DNA of 64,000 nucleotides from CAZWCE01 sp964632505 (GCA_964632505.1 CAZWCE010000012.1:72106-136105); one strand, 5' to 3'; shown: positions 17,207 to 27,522, counted from the stretch's first letter. Notes: a model not told the origin generated them from the letters alone. Program-made: numbers and translations.

Positions 17207-20200
17207 ATGAAGATGCTCAGTAAGATTTTTGGACGCGAAAAAACTTACTCACATGCAAATCGACGTGGACGCAAAGGCCCCTTCTGTCCTCAATTGGAAC
17301 CACTGGAATCGCGACAGCTCCTCAGTGCCGCCAGTTTGTTGAATACTCCGATTCAGAGCGAGGTGAACGGGCCGAACGAGGTGTCGGAATTGACGCTCAC
17401 CATCGGGGCGTCGCAACCTTCGGCGGTCATCGGAATCCAGGTCGACGCGGATGACGCCGGGTTCGATCCTTCGCTGCTCCATATTTATCATGAAGGATCC
17501 GGGCAAGAGATCTCTTCTTCCTCCATCAAGTACCGCGCCGGCGATCTGCATGGAGGAGAGTCGAGTCTTATCCTTGCCAAGCTCGGGCCGGGCGAGTATC
17601 GCATCGATGTCGGAGGCGACGACGGTTCGTTCGGCGCCTTTTCGGTCGATGTCTTCATGCCCGGCGATTTCACAACCCGAGGAGGATCCGGAAACGGCAT
17701 CGTCAGTGATTATGAAGTCATATACACCGAGGCCGCCATGGTTCAGGCTTCCGGAGACTATTCCTATAATCTTTATGAATATTACAAGTCCTTTGGCATC
17801 GATCTGAACAAGAATCTTTATAAACCGGAGATCGACGCCAATTTGGACGGGAAGATCAATAGTTTCGATTTGGGCATCGTCAGCACGAATTACGGGGCGA
17901 CCGGCAGCCTCTCGAATTTCAGCGTCGATTTGGTGGCCGACCAGGAGGCTCCCGAAATCACGGTCGACTTGCTCAACGACACGGGGATTTCGGGGACCGA
18001 CGACATTTCCGATACCCCCGTGCTCGTCGGACAGATGACCGACAAGAGCGAGATCGTCGAATTCGGAGTGCGTTTCGATTCCAGTGATGCGTATACCGAT
18101 GTTTTCTCCCTCCTCCAGGCCGATGGTTCGTTCGAGCTGGACCTCGATACCCTCAAGACGATCCCGAACAGCCCGGTCGCTTCCGACGGAACCCTGCTCG
18201 ACGGCCAATACACGATCGAGCTTTATGGCCGGGACGAACTGGACAACACCAATGAAACGACACCTACGACGTATTCCTTCACGCTGATCTCCGACAACAA
18301 CGACCCCACCGCCGACGACTACTCGCTCAATCCGATCACAGAGAATACGACCTTGTCGGAGAATTTCTTTAATTATTCCATCGTTGCCGATGCGGACATC
18401 GGGGATGTGCTCACGTTCTCCGAGTTCGACGGCACTCTCGCCAGCGGCGCCCAATTGCAGATCAACTCCAACGGGTCCTTCACCTACAACCCCGGCACGG
18501 TGTTCGATTCGCTGACCGTCGGCGATGCGAATGCGACCGACACCTTCGATTACACCATCAACGACGCGATGGGCGGTTCGGCGACCGCGACGATTACCGT
18601 GACGCTCATCCCGCAGAACGACGCCCCGACGGCGGTCGACGACACGGCGGACGTCGATGAGAACGGCACCGTCGATATTCCCGTGTTGGACAACGATCAG
18701 GATGTGGACGCCAACGACACCAAATCGGTCGTCGAGTCGCTGCTGACCCAGCCCTCCAGCGGGGCCCAGGTGACGTTGAATCCCGATGGCACGATCAGCT
18801 ACGATCCCAGTGGTGCTTTCGAGGACCTGACCGAAGGCGAGACCGTCGAGGATACCTTCGAGTACACCATGGAAGATGGTCAGGGCGCGCAATCGACCGC
18901 CACGGTGACCGTGACGGTCACCGGCCAAAACGATGCTCCGGTCGCGGTGAACGATTCGAGAGAGACCGATGAAGAGACCGCCATCTCGGGCAACGTCCTC
19001 GTGGGCAACGGCGTCGACACCGATCCCGACAACGGGGAAACCGCTCAATTGGAAGTCACCGGCAATACCGGTGGCTTGACGATCGCCGCCGACGGCTCGT
19101 TCACGTTCGATCCGGCCGGCATGTATGATTATCTTTCCGAATACGATGCCGGCAATCCCGTCGAAGGCGTCCATTTCGAGACTCTCACATTCGATTACAC
19201 GATCGAAGATCCCCAAGGGGCGACGGCCACGGCGACCTTGACGATCGTGGTCAAGGGAGTCAACGATGCCCCGGTGGCCGTCGACGACGGTTCGGCCGCC
19301 GCACCGTTCCAGACGGTCGACGACAACAGCACGCTTCATCTATCTGACAGCGATCTGTTGGCCAACGATACCGACATCGATATGACCGCCGGAGGCACCG
19401 AGGGCGACGTGTTGGCGGTCAATGCCGGGACGTTCTCCTCCGCCGAAGGGGCCGAAGTGATCATCGCGGCCAACGGCGACATCACCTACAATCCCGCGGT
19501 CTCCAACTTTTTGAATCGTTTGAACCCCGGCGAGACGGTCGTCGATTTCTTCGAGTACACCGTGACCGATCCGCACGGCGCGACCGCCACGGCCACCGTC
19601 TACGTGGAAGTCACCGGCGCGAACGATCCGGTTTCGATCGCCGACCAGTCGTTCACGGTCACCTCGAACAGCCCCGATGATCAGACCCGCCAGGTCGCGG
19701 TTTCCGATGCCGACTTGAACGACACGCACGTCTATGCCCTGACCGGTTCGCCGATGTACGACGCCGACAATAACGGCTCGGACGAGAGTCCCGTCTTTAC
19801 CATCGACGCCAACACCGGCGAGATCCTGGTGCATACCGAAGGTCTTCCGGCGACCGGTACGATCGATGTGACCGTCACCGTGACCGACGCCGATGACGCC
19901 GGCGATACCGATTCGGCGACGATCACGTTCGAGGTTGTCGAGGACTTGCCGCCGGTGGCGGTGGACGATGAGTTCGTGGTGGGCGAGGACGACGCTTCGG
20001 CCACGTTGGGCAACGTCAAGAACAACGATTTCGACCAGACCGATCCGAATTTCGATCCCGACGCCGAACCCTTCAGCGTGGTGGCCGTCACCAACGGGAC
20101 CAGCCCCGAAGGAGCGATCTACTCTCTCGACGCCGAAGGTAACTTCACGTACGATCCCAACGATGCTTTTGAATTCCTCAAGGCCTATCCCGCCGATCCC

Positions 20201-23200
20201 GCCGATGCGGTCGAGGGGGTGCATTTCGTCTACGATGAGATCACCTACACGGTCAAAGACGACGTCTATGGCGGCGAGGGAACCGGGACGATTGAGGTGA
20301 TGGTCCGCGGAGCCAACGACGCTCCGACCGGTATCGACGATACCGTCACCGTCGACGAGGATCAGACTCTCACGGTCGACGCGGCCAACGGCGTGCTGTC
20401 GAACGACATCGACCCCGACGGCGACGATTTGACCGCCACGCTCCTGAGCGACGTCTCCCACGGCAGCCTCACTTTCAATGCCGATGGTTCCTTCACCTAT
20501 ATTCCCGATGCCGACTTCTTCGGCACCGACACGTTCACCTACGAAGCGACCGATGGTGTTGAAACCACGGCCGAAACGACCGTCACGATCACCGTCGATC
20601 CGGTCAACGATGCTCCGGAGACGTTCGATCATCAGTACGATGCCGTGGAAGACACGGCCCTGGAAGTGACCGATCCGGCCAACGGGGTACTCAGTAATGC
20701 CACCGACACGGAGAACGATGCGTTGACCGCTTCGGTGGTCGACGACGTGGACCACGGCACCCTGGTGCTCAACGCCGACGGCACCTTCACCTACACGCCG
20801 GACGCCGATTTTGCGGGGACCGATACCTTCACCTACGTTGCCAATGACGGCACCGACGATTCCTCGCCTCCGAGTACGGTGGAGATCACCGTTGCCGGCG
20901 TCAACGACGCCCCGGTCGCTAATCCCGAATCCTATGCGACCGAAGAAGAGGAGCCGCTGGTCGTCGATGCCGGGGACGGCCTTCTGGACAACGATACGGA
21001 CGTGGAGAACGATTCCTTGACCGCGGTCTTGGTTTCCAACCCCGCTCACGGGACCCTCCAACTGAATCTCGATGGTTCGTTCACCTACACGCCGGATGCC
21101 GACTTCGCCGGCACCGATAGCTTCACCTACAAGGCGAACGACGGCGATCTCGATTCGAACACGGTGACGGTCTCCATCACCGTCGAGAACGTGAACGACG
21201 CCCCCGTTGCCGAGGACGACGTCTATGCGGTCGATGAAGACGAATCCCTCTCGGTCGATGCCGCCAATGGCGTGTTGGCCAACGACAGCGACGAAGAGAA
21301 CAACAACTTCGAGGCGGTCCTGGTAAGCTCGACCACCGACGGGACGCTGAGTTTGAACGCCGACGGTTCGTTCGATTACACCCCGGACGCTGATTTCTCC
21401 GGTGTCGATACGTTCACTTACAAGGCGGTCGAAACGGCCGATCCTTCAGTGGAATCGGGCGTGGCGACCGTGACGATCACGGTCAACGAAATCAACGACC
21501 CGCCGGTCATCACCCAGACGATCGACGATCTGGCCCAGGAAGGCGGCACCACCGCCCAGATCGACCTGGACGACTACTTCGCCGATCCCGAAGGACAGCC
21601 TTTGGATTTCACGGTCGAGATTGACCCGAATCGGGGGAATCTCCTCTCCTACACCTTCGATGCTACGGAGAACATCGTCACGCTGGAATTCCTCGAGGAA
21701 TACGATAACAGCAACGATCGCAGCCCGATTCCGGTGACCATCCGCGCGACCGACTCGGGTAACGCCAGTGTCGACCAGACGTTCGCCGTAACGGTCGAGC
21801 CGCAGTACACGGTCGATCTACACGTCGTCGCCGTGACGACCCCCTCGAATCTCGACGACACGGTCGTTCCCGACGGCGTCAGCAGCGTTAATGTGGGCGA
21901 TACCTACTACCTCGAGATCTGGGGCATGGACAATGCCAACGCTTTGCTCGATGACCCGGATCCAGGGAACAATCTCGATCCTTCCGAAGGATTCGTGGGG
22001 TTGCTGGTCAGCCTCGGCTTCGATGGGACGCTCTCGAATCTCGATCTGGCCAGTGCGGACTACGGCTTGACCGCCAGCGGTTCTTCGGGGTCCCTTTCCG
22101 GCGAGACGACATCAGAAGCCGTGCTTGAAAATTTCGGCGCCAGCTTGATCACCGGACCTCTTACTGCCACCCTCTCTGCCGGAGTCAACGGCGATGCCTA
22201 CTTGGCTGCGAGAATTCCGGTACAAGCTTCAAGCGAGGGAACACAGAATTTCAGTTTTACGACCGATGACGGTCTCGTCGGCCAAGAGGTCACGCGTTTT
22301 GGTGACTACAATGATAAGATCCATCAGTCGCAAATTCGAGTTCACAGCGAGCAGATCGTGCACTTGCAATCCAATCTGCAAGGGCTCGAAACGCCGCAGC
22401 CGATCCTCGACGGTGGAATCTACATGAATGTAGCCAAGGACCCGACGGAACTCGGGGCCGACGGGGTGATTGAGGAACTGCCGAAAAACGAAAATTGGTT
22501 GCACGAATGGGAAAGCCACTGGGTGGAACTCTGGGTCAAAGGCTCCGATGCCGACTATTACACCGGTGCCTCGGCCGATTTGTCCTACAACACCAGCTAC
22601 TTCACCGCGACCGAAATCGACCGAGGGCCCGTCTTCGTCGAGGGAGCGTCGGGGATGATCGACGATGCATCCGGAATGGTCCGCGACCTCGGAGGAAGCG
22701 TGCCCGGCTTCGTGTCGACCGATGGCTTCATTCTTTTGGGTCGGGTGAAGTTCGAATCGATCGGTTCCGACAATGTTCCGGTCGAGGAGTTCTCTTCTCC
22801 GGCGAGCTTGGGCCTGGAACTTTCCGATGGCTCGGTCCGGACCGCCGGAGGCGAGACGATCGAATCTTACCTCGGCGACACCCCCGAAACCGAACTCTGG
22901 GCCGTGCCGTTTGATGCCAATGACGACGGGACGATCAATGCGGGTGATTTCTCCTTCTTCCTGTCCGATTTCGTCCAGAGCCAAGAGACCGACGACGTGT
23001 ACCTCAGTGCGATGGATTACGATCGTTCCGGCAGTATTAACGCCGGCGATTTCTCCTACTTCCTGAGCAACTTCATCAATGGGGCCGATCAGGAATCGGG
23101 GGAGGTGAGTTTCCCGAAAACCTTCACCCAACGCTACGTGGGCATGTCGCTCTCGACCGACAACCAGATGCTCGTGGGCGATCTGCTCGATGCCGCGAAC

Positions 23201-24019
23201 CAATCGTGGCAGACGGCGCTGAATCTCGATGCCCCGATCGACGTGCAGGTGCTGGTCCGCGATTTCGCCTCGGAAGATCCGACCAAGTTGGGCGAGGCGA
23301 GCATCCTGGCGGTGGACGAGGCGGGACGGCCGATCAAGGGGCAGATCGTCCTCGATAACGACGCCGCCGGCATGGGATGGTATTCGCAGATCGACGAGCC
23401 CGTCGCCGAAAGCCGTTACGATCTCTATACCACGATGCTCCACGAACTGGGACACGCCTACGGCATGACGTCCTCTTACGACGCTTTCGCCCAGGTCCAA
23501 AGCCGATTCTCCGATGAGATCGACGTGAACGGCCACGCGAGCGATCCGGCGGATGTGATGTACTTCGGTCTCGAGACCGGACAACGTAAGCATATTCTGC
23601 CGCTCGATGTCGATGTTTTGCAAGCCGCCTACGATGTGGCGGCCACGGGTGTGACGGGATTCCACTCCACGCCGATGGCCCAGCATGCTCTGCTTCCGGA
23701 AAGTGCTTCGCTGCAGGCGAGCCTCGGAGACGCTTCGGAGACGGTCGTTTTCGGTTCGAATCTCCTGGAGGGAACATCGACGCAGCGGGTCACCTTGGAG
23801 ACGGCCGCCGATTTGAACCGGTTGGGTTTGGCGGTTTCCTTCGGCGACGCCGATCGAAACGAAGAAAAATCGACGGCGATCGATTTGGCCCTCCTTGCCG
23901 AGGAAGCGGAAATCCATGACGATGACCTGGATCTGATCGACGGCCTCTTCCAGGAAGAGGGGCAGGAAGGTGCCCATCCCGACGTGTTCGATTCCTGGAA
24001 CGAGAAAGATCTGATCTGA
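17207..24019 (+). CDS. Giant exported protein: LEPR-XLL, cadherin-like repeats, cohesin-like, dockerin-like and matrixin-like regions
   Basis: This 2270-residue protein is very acidic and low in Lys and Cys, as expected for a calcium-binding extracellular protein. A basic N-terminus with PLESRQLLSA (about residues 30-40) is the planctomycete LEPR-XLL motif. A dockerin-like calcium loop (DANLDGKINSFD) lies near residue 210. About residues 365-1530 hold ten to eleven Ig/cadherin-like modules of about 100 residues, often joined by NDAPVAVDD and carrying LNADGSFTYTPDADFAGTD. Two cohesin-like beta-sandwiches follow (about 1540-1720 and 1755-1890). A calcium pair comes next: DANDDGTINAGDFSFFL at 1903 and DYDRSGSINAGDFSYFL at 1937. 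The last region has HELGHAYGM at 2079, resembling matrixin proteases but without the third His in the usual place. A surface or adhesive role is inferred. It has its own promoter and terminator. Confidence 0.88.
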   Translation: MKMLSKIFGREKTYSHANRRGRKGPFCPQLEPLESRQLLSAASLLNTPIQSEVNGPNEVSELTLTIGASQPSAVIGIQVDADDAGFDPSLLHIYHEGSGQEISSSSIKYRAGDLHGGESSLILAKLGPGEYRIDVGGDDGSFGAFSVDVFMPGDFTTRGGSGNGIVSDYEVIYTEAAMVQASGDYSYNLYEYYKSFGIDLNKNLYKPEIDANLDGKINSFDLGIVSTNYGATGSLSNFSVDLVADQEAPEITVDLLNDTGISGTDDISDTPVLVGQMTDKSEIVEFGVRFDSSDAYTDVFSLLQADGSFELDLDTLKTIPNSPVASDGTLLDGQYTIELYGRDELDNTNETTPTTYSFTLISDNNDPTADDYSLNPITENTTLSENFFNYSIVADADIGDVLTFSEFDGTLASGAQLQINSNGSFTYNPGTVFDSLTVGDANATDTFDYTINDAMGGSATATITVTLIPQNDAPTAVDDTADVDENGTVDIPVLDNDQDVDANDTKSVVESLLTQPSSGAQVTLNPDGTISYDPSGAFEDLTEGETVEDTFEYTMEDGQGAQSTATVTVTVTGQNDAPVAVNDSRETDEETAISGNVLVGNGVDTDPDNGETAQLEVTGNTGGLTIAADGSFTFDPAGMYDYLSEYDAGNPVEGVHFETLTFDYTIEDPQGATATATLTIVVKGVNDAPVAVDDGSAAAPFQTVDDNSTLHLSDSDLLANDTDIDMTAGGTEGDVLAVNAGTFSSAEGAEVIIAANGDITYNPAVSNFLNRLNPGETVVDFFEYTVTDPHGATATATVYVEVTGANDPVSIADQSFTVTSNSPDDQTRQVAVSDADLNDTHVYALTGSPMYDADNNGSDESPVFTIDANTGEILVHTEGLPATGTIDVTVTVTDADDAGDTDSATITFEVVEDLPPVAVDDEFVVGEDDASATLGNVKNNDFDQTDPNFDPDAEPFSVVAVTNGTSPEGAIYSLDAEGNFTYDPNDAFEFLKAYPADPADAVEGVHFVYDEITYTVKDDVYGGEGTGTIEVMVRGANDAPTGIDDTVTVDEDQTLTVDAANGVLSNDIDPDGDDLTATLLSDVSHGSLTFNADGSFTYIPDADFFGTDTFTYEATDGVETTAETTVTITVDPVNDAPETFDHQYDAVEDTALEVTDPANGVLSNATDTENDALTASVVDDVDHGTLVLNADGTFTYTPDADFAGTDTFTYVANDGTDDSSPPSTVEITVAGVNDAPVANPESYATEEEEPLVVDAGDGLLDNDTDVENDSLTAVLVSNPAHGTLQLNLDGSFTYTPDADFAGTDSFTYKANDGDLDSNTVTVSITVENVNDAPVAEDDVYAVDEDESLSVDAANGVLANDSDEENNNFEAVLVSSTTDGTLSLNADGSFDYTPDADFSGVDTFTYKAVETADPSVESGVATVTITVNEINDPPVITQTIDDLAQEGGTTAQIDLDDYFADPEGQPLDFTVEIDPNRGNLLSYTFDATENIVTLEFLEEYDNSNDRSPIPVTIRATDSGNASVDQTFAVTVEPQYTVDLHVVAVTTPSNLDDTVVPDGVSSVNVGDTYYLEIWGMDNANALLDDPDPGNNLDPSEGFVGLLVSLGFDGTLSNLDLASADYGLTASGSSGSLSGETTSEAVLENFGASLITGPLTATLSAGVNGDAYLAARIPVQASSEGTQNFSFTTDDGLVGQEVTRFGDYNDKIHQSQIRVHSEQIVHLQSNLQGLETPQPILDGGIYMNVAKDPTELGADGVIEELPKNENWLHEWESHWVELWVKGSDADYYTGASADLSYNTSYFTATEIDRGPVFVEGASGMIDDASGMVRDLGGSVPGFVSTDGFILLGRVKFESIGSDNVPVEEFSSPASLGLELSDGSVRTAGGETIESYLGDTPETELWAVPFDANDDGTINAGDFSFFLSDFVQSQETDDVYLSAMDYDRSGSINAGDFSYFLSNFINGADQESGEVSFPKTFTQRYVGMSLSTDNQMLVGDLLDAANQSWQTALNLDAPIDVQVLVRDFASEDPTKLGEASILAVDEAGRPIKGQIVLDNDAAGMGWYSQIDEPVAESRYDLYTTMLHELGHAYGMTSSYDAFAQVQSRFSDEIDVNGHASDPADVMYFGLETGQRKHILPLDVDVLQAAYDVAATGVTGFHSTPMAQHALLPESASLQASLGDASETVVFGSNLLEGTSTQRVTLETAADLNRLGLAVSFGDADRNEEKSTAIDLALLAEEAEIHDDDLDLIDGLFQEEGQEGAHPDVFDSWNEKDLI
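18298..21800 (+). repeat. Tandem cadherin/VCBS-like module array inside the giant gene
   Basis: Roughly eleven protein modules of about 95-120 residues follow one another, each ending in a variant of VNDAPVAVDD. The four modules at about 20314-21485 are the most alike; they share the framework VDEDxxLxVDAANGVLxND, HGTLxLNADGSFTYTPDADF and TVTITVxxVNDAP. That implies recent duplication or gene conversion. Acidic Asp-rich loops suggest calcium binding between modules. Confidence 0.85.
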
Positions 24020-24037
24020 TTTCCGGACGAATCCAAC

Positions 24038-24084
24038 GGACCGCCGATTCGAACAGCGAAAGTGTCGGATCGCGGTCCTTTTTT
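24038..24084 (+). terminator. Rho-independent terminator after the giant gene
   Basis: GGACCG plus CGAT (with one bulged C) pairs with ATCG plus CGGTCC across a 20-base loop, followed directly by TTTTTT. It starts 19 bases after the stop codon. Confidence 0.7.
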
Positions 24085-24152
24085 GGAAAAGGCGATAAAA
24101 AAGCGACCTTCCAGCGGGAAGGTGAGTTCTTGTTCGGCCTGTGGTTTTTTTA

Positions 24153-24181
24153 TTGAGTTTTTCGCTTCTCTTATCTAAAAT
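24153..24181 (+). promoter_or_regulatory. Sigma-70-type promoter for the FG-GAP protein
   Basis: TTGAGT and TAAAAT are separated by exactly 17 bases. The start point would fall near 24188, giving a leader of about 90 bases. The leader can form a CCGAC/GTCGG hairpin at 24186-24205. Confidence 0.65.
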
Positions 24182-24276
24182 GGTTCCGACCCCCTGCGAT
24201 GTCGGGGGGCCTTGGCAAGTTGATGTCGCAGTTTCTTCACGAATGGGAAATCCTCCATCCGCATAGGTAAACCATC

Positions 24277-27200
24277 ATGTCCTTTTCTTGGCTCCCTCTC
24301 CGTTCTTTTCGCCGATCGGTGAAACGTCTCGCGCCACATACATTGAAAGATACGCGATCGCTTCGCATGGAATCACTGGAGGAGCGGTCGCTTCTCAGTG
24401 TGACCTTCACCCCGACCGAGTACACGTATTCCCCCTCGTCGACGGTTCCGGTCCAGTTCGATATGCAACAGGTCGATTTCATCGAGGTCGCCGATCTCAA
24501 CGGCGATCATCTCGAGGATATCATGACCATCAATTCCCAGACCAGTAAATTGCTGGTTTACTTGAACAACGGGCAAACAACCGATTCCTTCGGCGACGCT
24601 CCCCTTGAGATGAATACGGTCGGTCTGAGCGGCAAGGAACTGGTCGTGGAAGATGTCAACGGCGATCAGACGCCCGATCTGGTGGCGATGGCGCAAGACA
24701 TCGGCAAGTTGCGCGTTTCGACGTTTCTGGGAGTCGGCGACGGGACGTTCGACTTGAACCATCCGGTTGATTCGGAGTTGGGACTCGGCAGTCTCTTCGA
24801 TCCGGAAGATGCCGACGACGTGGATGCTTCCTTCGAATTCGTCACGATCGACGATTTCGATGGGGATGGAAAGGCCGATCTGCTTTCCCATGTTTCCGGT
24901 TTGCCGATCACGCCTCCTTTCTCGATCATCGACGTGAACGCCATTTATTCAGGGAACGGCGACGGCACCTTCGGAACCACTCCCCGCGAGCCGGTCGGGA
25001 TGAATGGGAACATCGCCGGCACGGGCGAGGCCTTCGGTTACGAGGTGGTCACCACGTTGAACGTGTCGAACGATTTTCTCCGTTTCTACTCGGTCAATTC
25101 GCTCAACATGAACTCGACGATCCTGGGGACCTATTCACTTTCGGCTTCAGCCGGCAGTTGGGGATCGGTCAATCTCGACTCCGACGACGACACGGAAGTG
25201 TATTATGGGACCACGCAGAGCATCAACGACGAGCTGGTGTACGAATTCTCCGTCATCGACTGGCTCGGCGTGAACCAGTCCGGCCAGATGCAGGCCGATG
25301 AACAGACCTACACACTGGAGCTGGAACCCCGTTTCCTCAGCGCAGGCGATCTGAACAACGACGATCTGACCGACTTCCTCATCAGCGACGGCGATTCCTA
25401 CCAAATTCTCCTGGGAAAGAGCGACGGAACCTACGAGCCCCAGGAAAGCGTCGTTTCCTCGATGAATTTTCACAGCACCGCTCGAGGGGATTTCGATGAC
25501 GACGGGCTGACCGACACCCTGGCGGTCGGCGATCGTTTCGTCACCTTGCTTCCCGGCGATTCCACCAAGGATGCCTCGATCGTCCTGCAGTTCGACGAAC
25601 TCGTCCAATCGGCTTCCTTCGGTGATTTCGACGGCGACGGTCGGCTCGATCTGGTGGTGACCAAGGGGGTGGCGAATTCCGACATCGCCGTCTTTCACAA
25701 CGTGTCCGATGAGGGAACCGATACTTTTGCGCTCTCCAGCGAGTTGGTCATCAATAACCTGGTCCATCTGGAGGTTGGGAATTTCGACAACCAACACGGC
25801 GACGACCTGGCCGTTTTGCGGACGAAAGAGAGCAATACGCTCGATGTGGTCGTGTTTCGTTCGCTGTCGGACGGAACCTTCGATGGAACCTTCGTACAGA
25901 GCGATTTCATCGGCGATGCGATCGACCTGGTCGCCGGCGACTTGAACAACGACGGGTACGACGACCTCGTCACCGTGAATGAGAAGAGCGCCTCGGTTTC
26001 GATTCTGATCAACAACCAGGCCGCGGCCTTCACGCAGAACACTACGAACCCGACTTATTCAGTAGGAAATTCCGTGGCCGATGCGCCCTCGAATCCCTCG
26101 CTGACCTGTTGCGTCGCCTTGGGTGATCTCGATAATGATGGTTACCTGGACCTCGCGGCGGCCAATTACGGCGACGGAGATCTCGTTGTGTTGATGAACG
26201 ACGGTGCGAGCGATCCCGCGGCCTTTGGAAATGCCACCGCTTACCACATCGGTGGAACCCCCCGCATGGTCGCCATCGGCGATTTCAACGTCGACGGGTT
26301 GAAAGACGTCGCCGGCGGGATGACCAACAACGATACCATCGCCATCTTGCTGAACAGCCAGGATAATCCCGGATCATTGTTCCCCTCGCCCGATTTCACC
26401 GATCCGATTACCTTCGACAACGGCGATCATTACAATATCGGCTATGTGGTCGAGCTGATGGATGACAACGGTTCGGCCGATATCATCGTAGCCAACGGCA
26501 ATACCATCGTCACTTTGCTGAACGACAATCACGACGGCAGTATTCTGGGTTCTATCGAAGTGGTCATTCGGGACCATGACTCCGCTCTCGTTTCCGAGGT
26601 AAACAGCCCCGAGGAACTGGATGATCTTCTCGACTGGGTCGACGAGTGGTCGCAGTTCTGGGTCGAGATCTGGGCGACGTCCGGCGATCCGGGGGCGGGC
26701 ATCACCGGTTTCTCCTGCGATTTGCAGTTCAACGAAAACTATTTCGCCGTCCAAGAGATCGTCCCCGACAGTGCGTTCGACGATTTCGGCAATCTGACGC
26801 CGTTGATCGAAAACGGTGTGCTCTCCCTCGACGGCTTCACCAGTTTGACTTCCCGGGGCGACGGGGAATATGCTCTCCTTGCCCGCGTGGCGTTCGAACC
26901 GGTCAGTAACGACGGTCAAATGGTCAACGGCGAAGAGACGGTCGGGGTGGATCTCGACATCGGCACGAAGGCGTATCCGACTCCGGTCGCCAACGATTTC
27001 ACGATGCTCGATACCACGACGGTCGAGCTTTCGAACAATCGCAATGGCGGGACGATCGTCGCTTCTCCCGATGGGGTGAATCTCTTCCCCGTGATGTACG
27101 ACATCAATGATGATGGTCAGGTCAACGCCGGAGACTTCAGCTATTTCCTCGCTGCTTTTGTTGGTCTGGAACAAGGCAGTTTGCCGGTTACTGATTCTCT

Positions 27201-27522
27201 TGCCCCTGCATACGCCATGATCACCGATTTCAATCACGACAACTATATCACAGCAGGCGATTTCAGCTATTTCCTTGCGACCTTTGTCAACAATAGTGGA
27301 CGCGACAACCCCGATGCGGCTCCCTCTTATGCTTCAAATTTCCCCGATGACTGGATTCCGCAACAGAGCCAGGGCATGATGATGCAGAATCAAACCGCCT
27401 CCCTTTCCGACGCAGCGATTTCGCAGATGTATCTCCTCGGCGAGGCGAACTCCGAAGGAAATGAGGCAGAGAGCGATCAGGACAGCCTCGAGGATCTGCT
27501 GATGACCGGTGCGATGGAATAG
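24277..27522 (+). CDS. Exported FG-GAP/VCBS-repeat protein with cohesin-like and dockerin-like C-terminus
   Basis: This 1081-residue protein has a basic N-terminus with RMESLEERSLLSV (about residues 28-41), the same LEPR-XLL-type signal as the upstream giant. Residues about 60-750 contain many FG-GAP/VCBS propeller blades with Asp-rich calcium loops: DLNGDHLEDI, DVNGDQTPDLV, DFDGDGKADLL, DFDGDGRLDLV, DLNNDGYDDLV and DLDNDGYLDLA. A cohesin-like beta-sandwich starts at WVDEWSQFWVEIW (Trp787). A dockerin-like pair follows: DINDDGQVNAGDFSYFL at 942 and DFNHDNYITAGDFSYFL at 984. The last ~70 residues are Gln/Met/Glu-rich. The C-terminal cassette matches that of the upstream protein, so they probably share a surface destination. 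It has its own promoter and terminator. Confidence 0.87.
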   Translation: MSFSWLPLRSFRRSVKRLAPHTLKDTRSLRMESLEERSLLSVTFTPTEYTYSPSSTVPVQFDMQQVDFIEVADLNGDHLEDIMTINSQTSKLLVYLNNGQTTDSFGDAPLEMNTVGLSGKELVVEDVNGDQTPDLVAMAQDIGKLRVSTFLGVGDGTFDLNHPVDSELGLGSLFDPEDADDVDASFEFVTIDDFDGDGKADLLSHVSGLPITPPFSIIDVNAIYSGNGDGTFGTTPREPVGMNGNIAGTGEAFGYEVVTTLNVSNDFLRFYSVNSLNMNSTILGTYSLSASAGSWGSVNLDSDDDTEVYYGTTQSINDELVYEFSVIDWLGVNQSGQMQADEQTYTLELEPRFLSAGDLNNDDLTDFLISDGDSYQILLGKSDGTYEPQESVVSSMNFHSTARGDFDDDGLTDTLAVGDRFVTLLPGDSTKDASIVLQFDELVQSASFGDFDGDGRLDLVVTKGVANSDIAVFHNVSDEGTDTFALSSELVINNLVHLEVGNFDNQHGDDLAVLRTKESNTLDVVVFRSLSDGTFDGTFVQSDFIGDAIDLVAGDLNNDGYDDLVTVNEKSASVSILINNQAAAFTQNTTNPTYSVGNSVADAPSNPSLTCCVALGDLDNDGYLDLAAANYGDGDLVVLMNDGASDPAAFGNATAYHIGGTPRMVAIGDFNVDGLKDVAGGMTNNDTIAILLNSQDNPGSLFPSPDFTDPITFDNGDHYNIGYVVELMDDNGSADIIVANGNTIVTLLNDNHDGSILGSIEVVIRDHDSALVSEVNSPEELDDLLDWVDEWSQFWVEIWATSGDPGAGITGFSCDLQFNENYFAVQEIVPDSAFDDFGNLTPLIENGVLSLDGFTSLTSRGDGEYALLARVAFEPVSNDGQMVNGEETVGVDLDIGTKAYPTPVANDFTMLDTTTVELSNNRNGGTIVASPDGVNLFPVMYDINDDGQVNAGDFSYFLAAFVGLEQGSLPVTDSLAPAYAMITDFNHDNYITAGDFSYFLATFVNNSGRDNPDAAPSYASNFPDDWIPQQSQGMMMQNQTASLSDAAISQMYLLGEANSEGNEAESDQDSLEDLLMTGAME

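Noticed and set aside
18298..21800. Tandem repeats considered as a CRISPR-like or satellite array
   Set aside because: The repeats are in-frame protein modules of about 300 bases with no short identical repeats or unique spacers.
22229..23977. 582-residue minus-strand frame inside the giant gene
   Set aside because: It is antisense to the cohesin-like and dockerin-like region; its composition mirrors the Asp/Gly codons of the other strand.
24106..24123. Hairpin ACCTTCC/GGAAGGT after the giant gene
   Set aside because: No T run follows, and a better terminator lies just upstream at 24038-24084.
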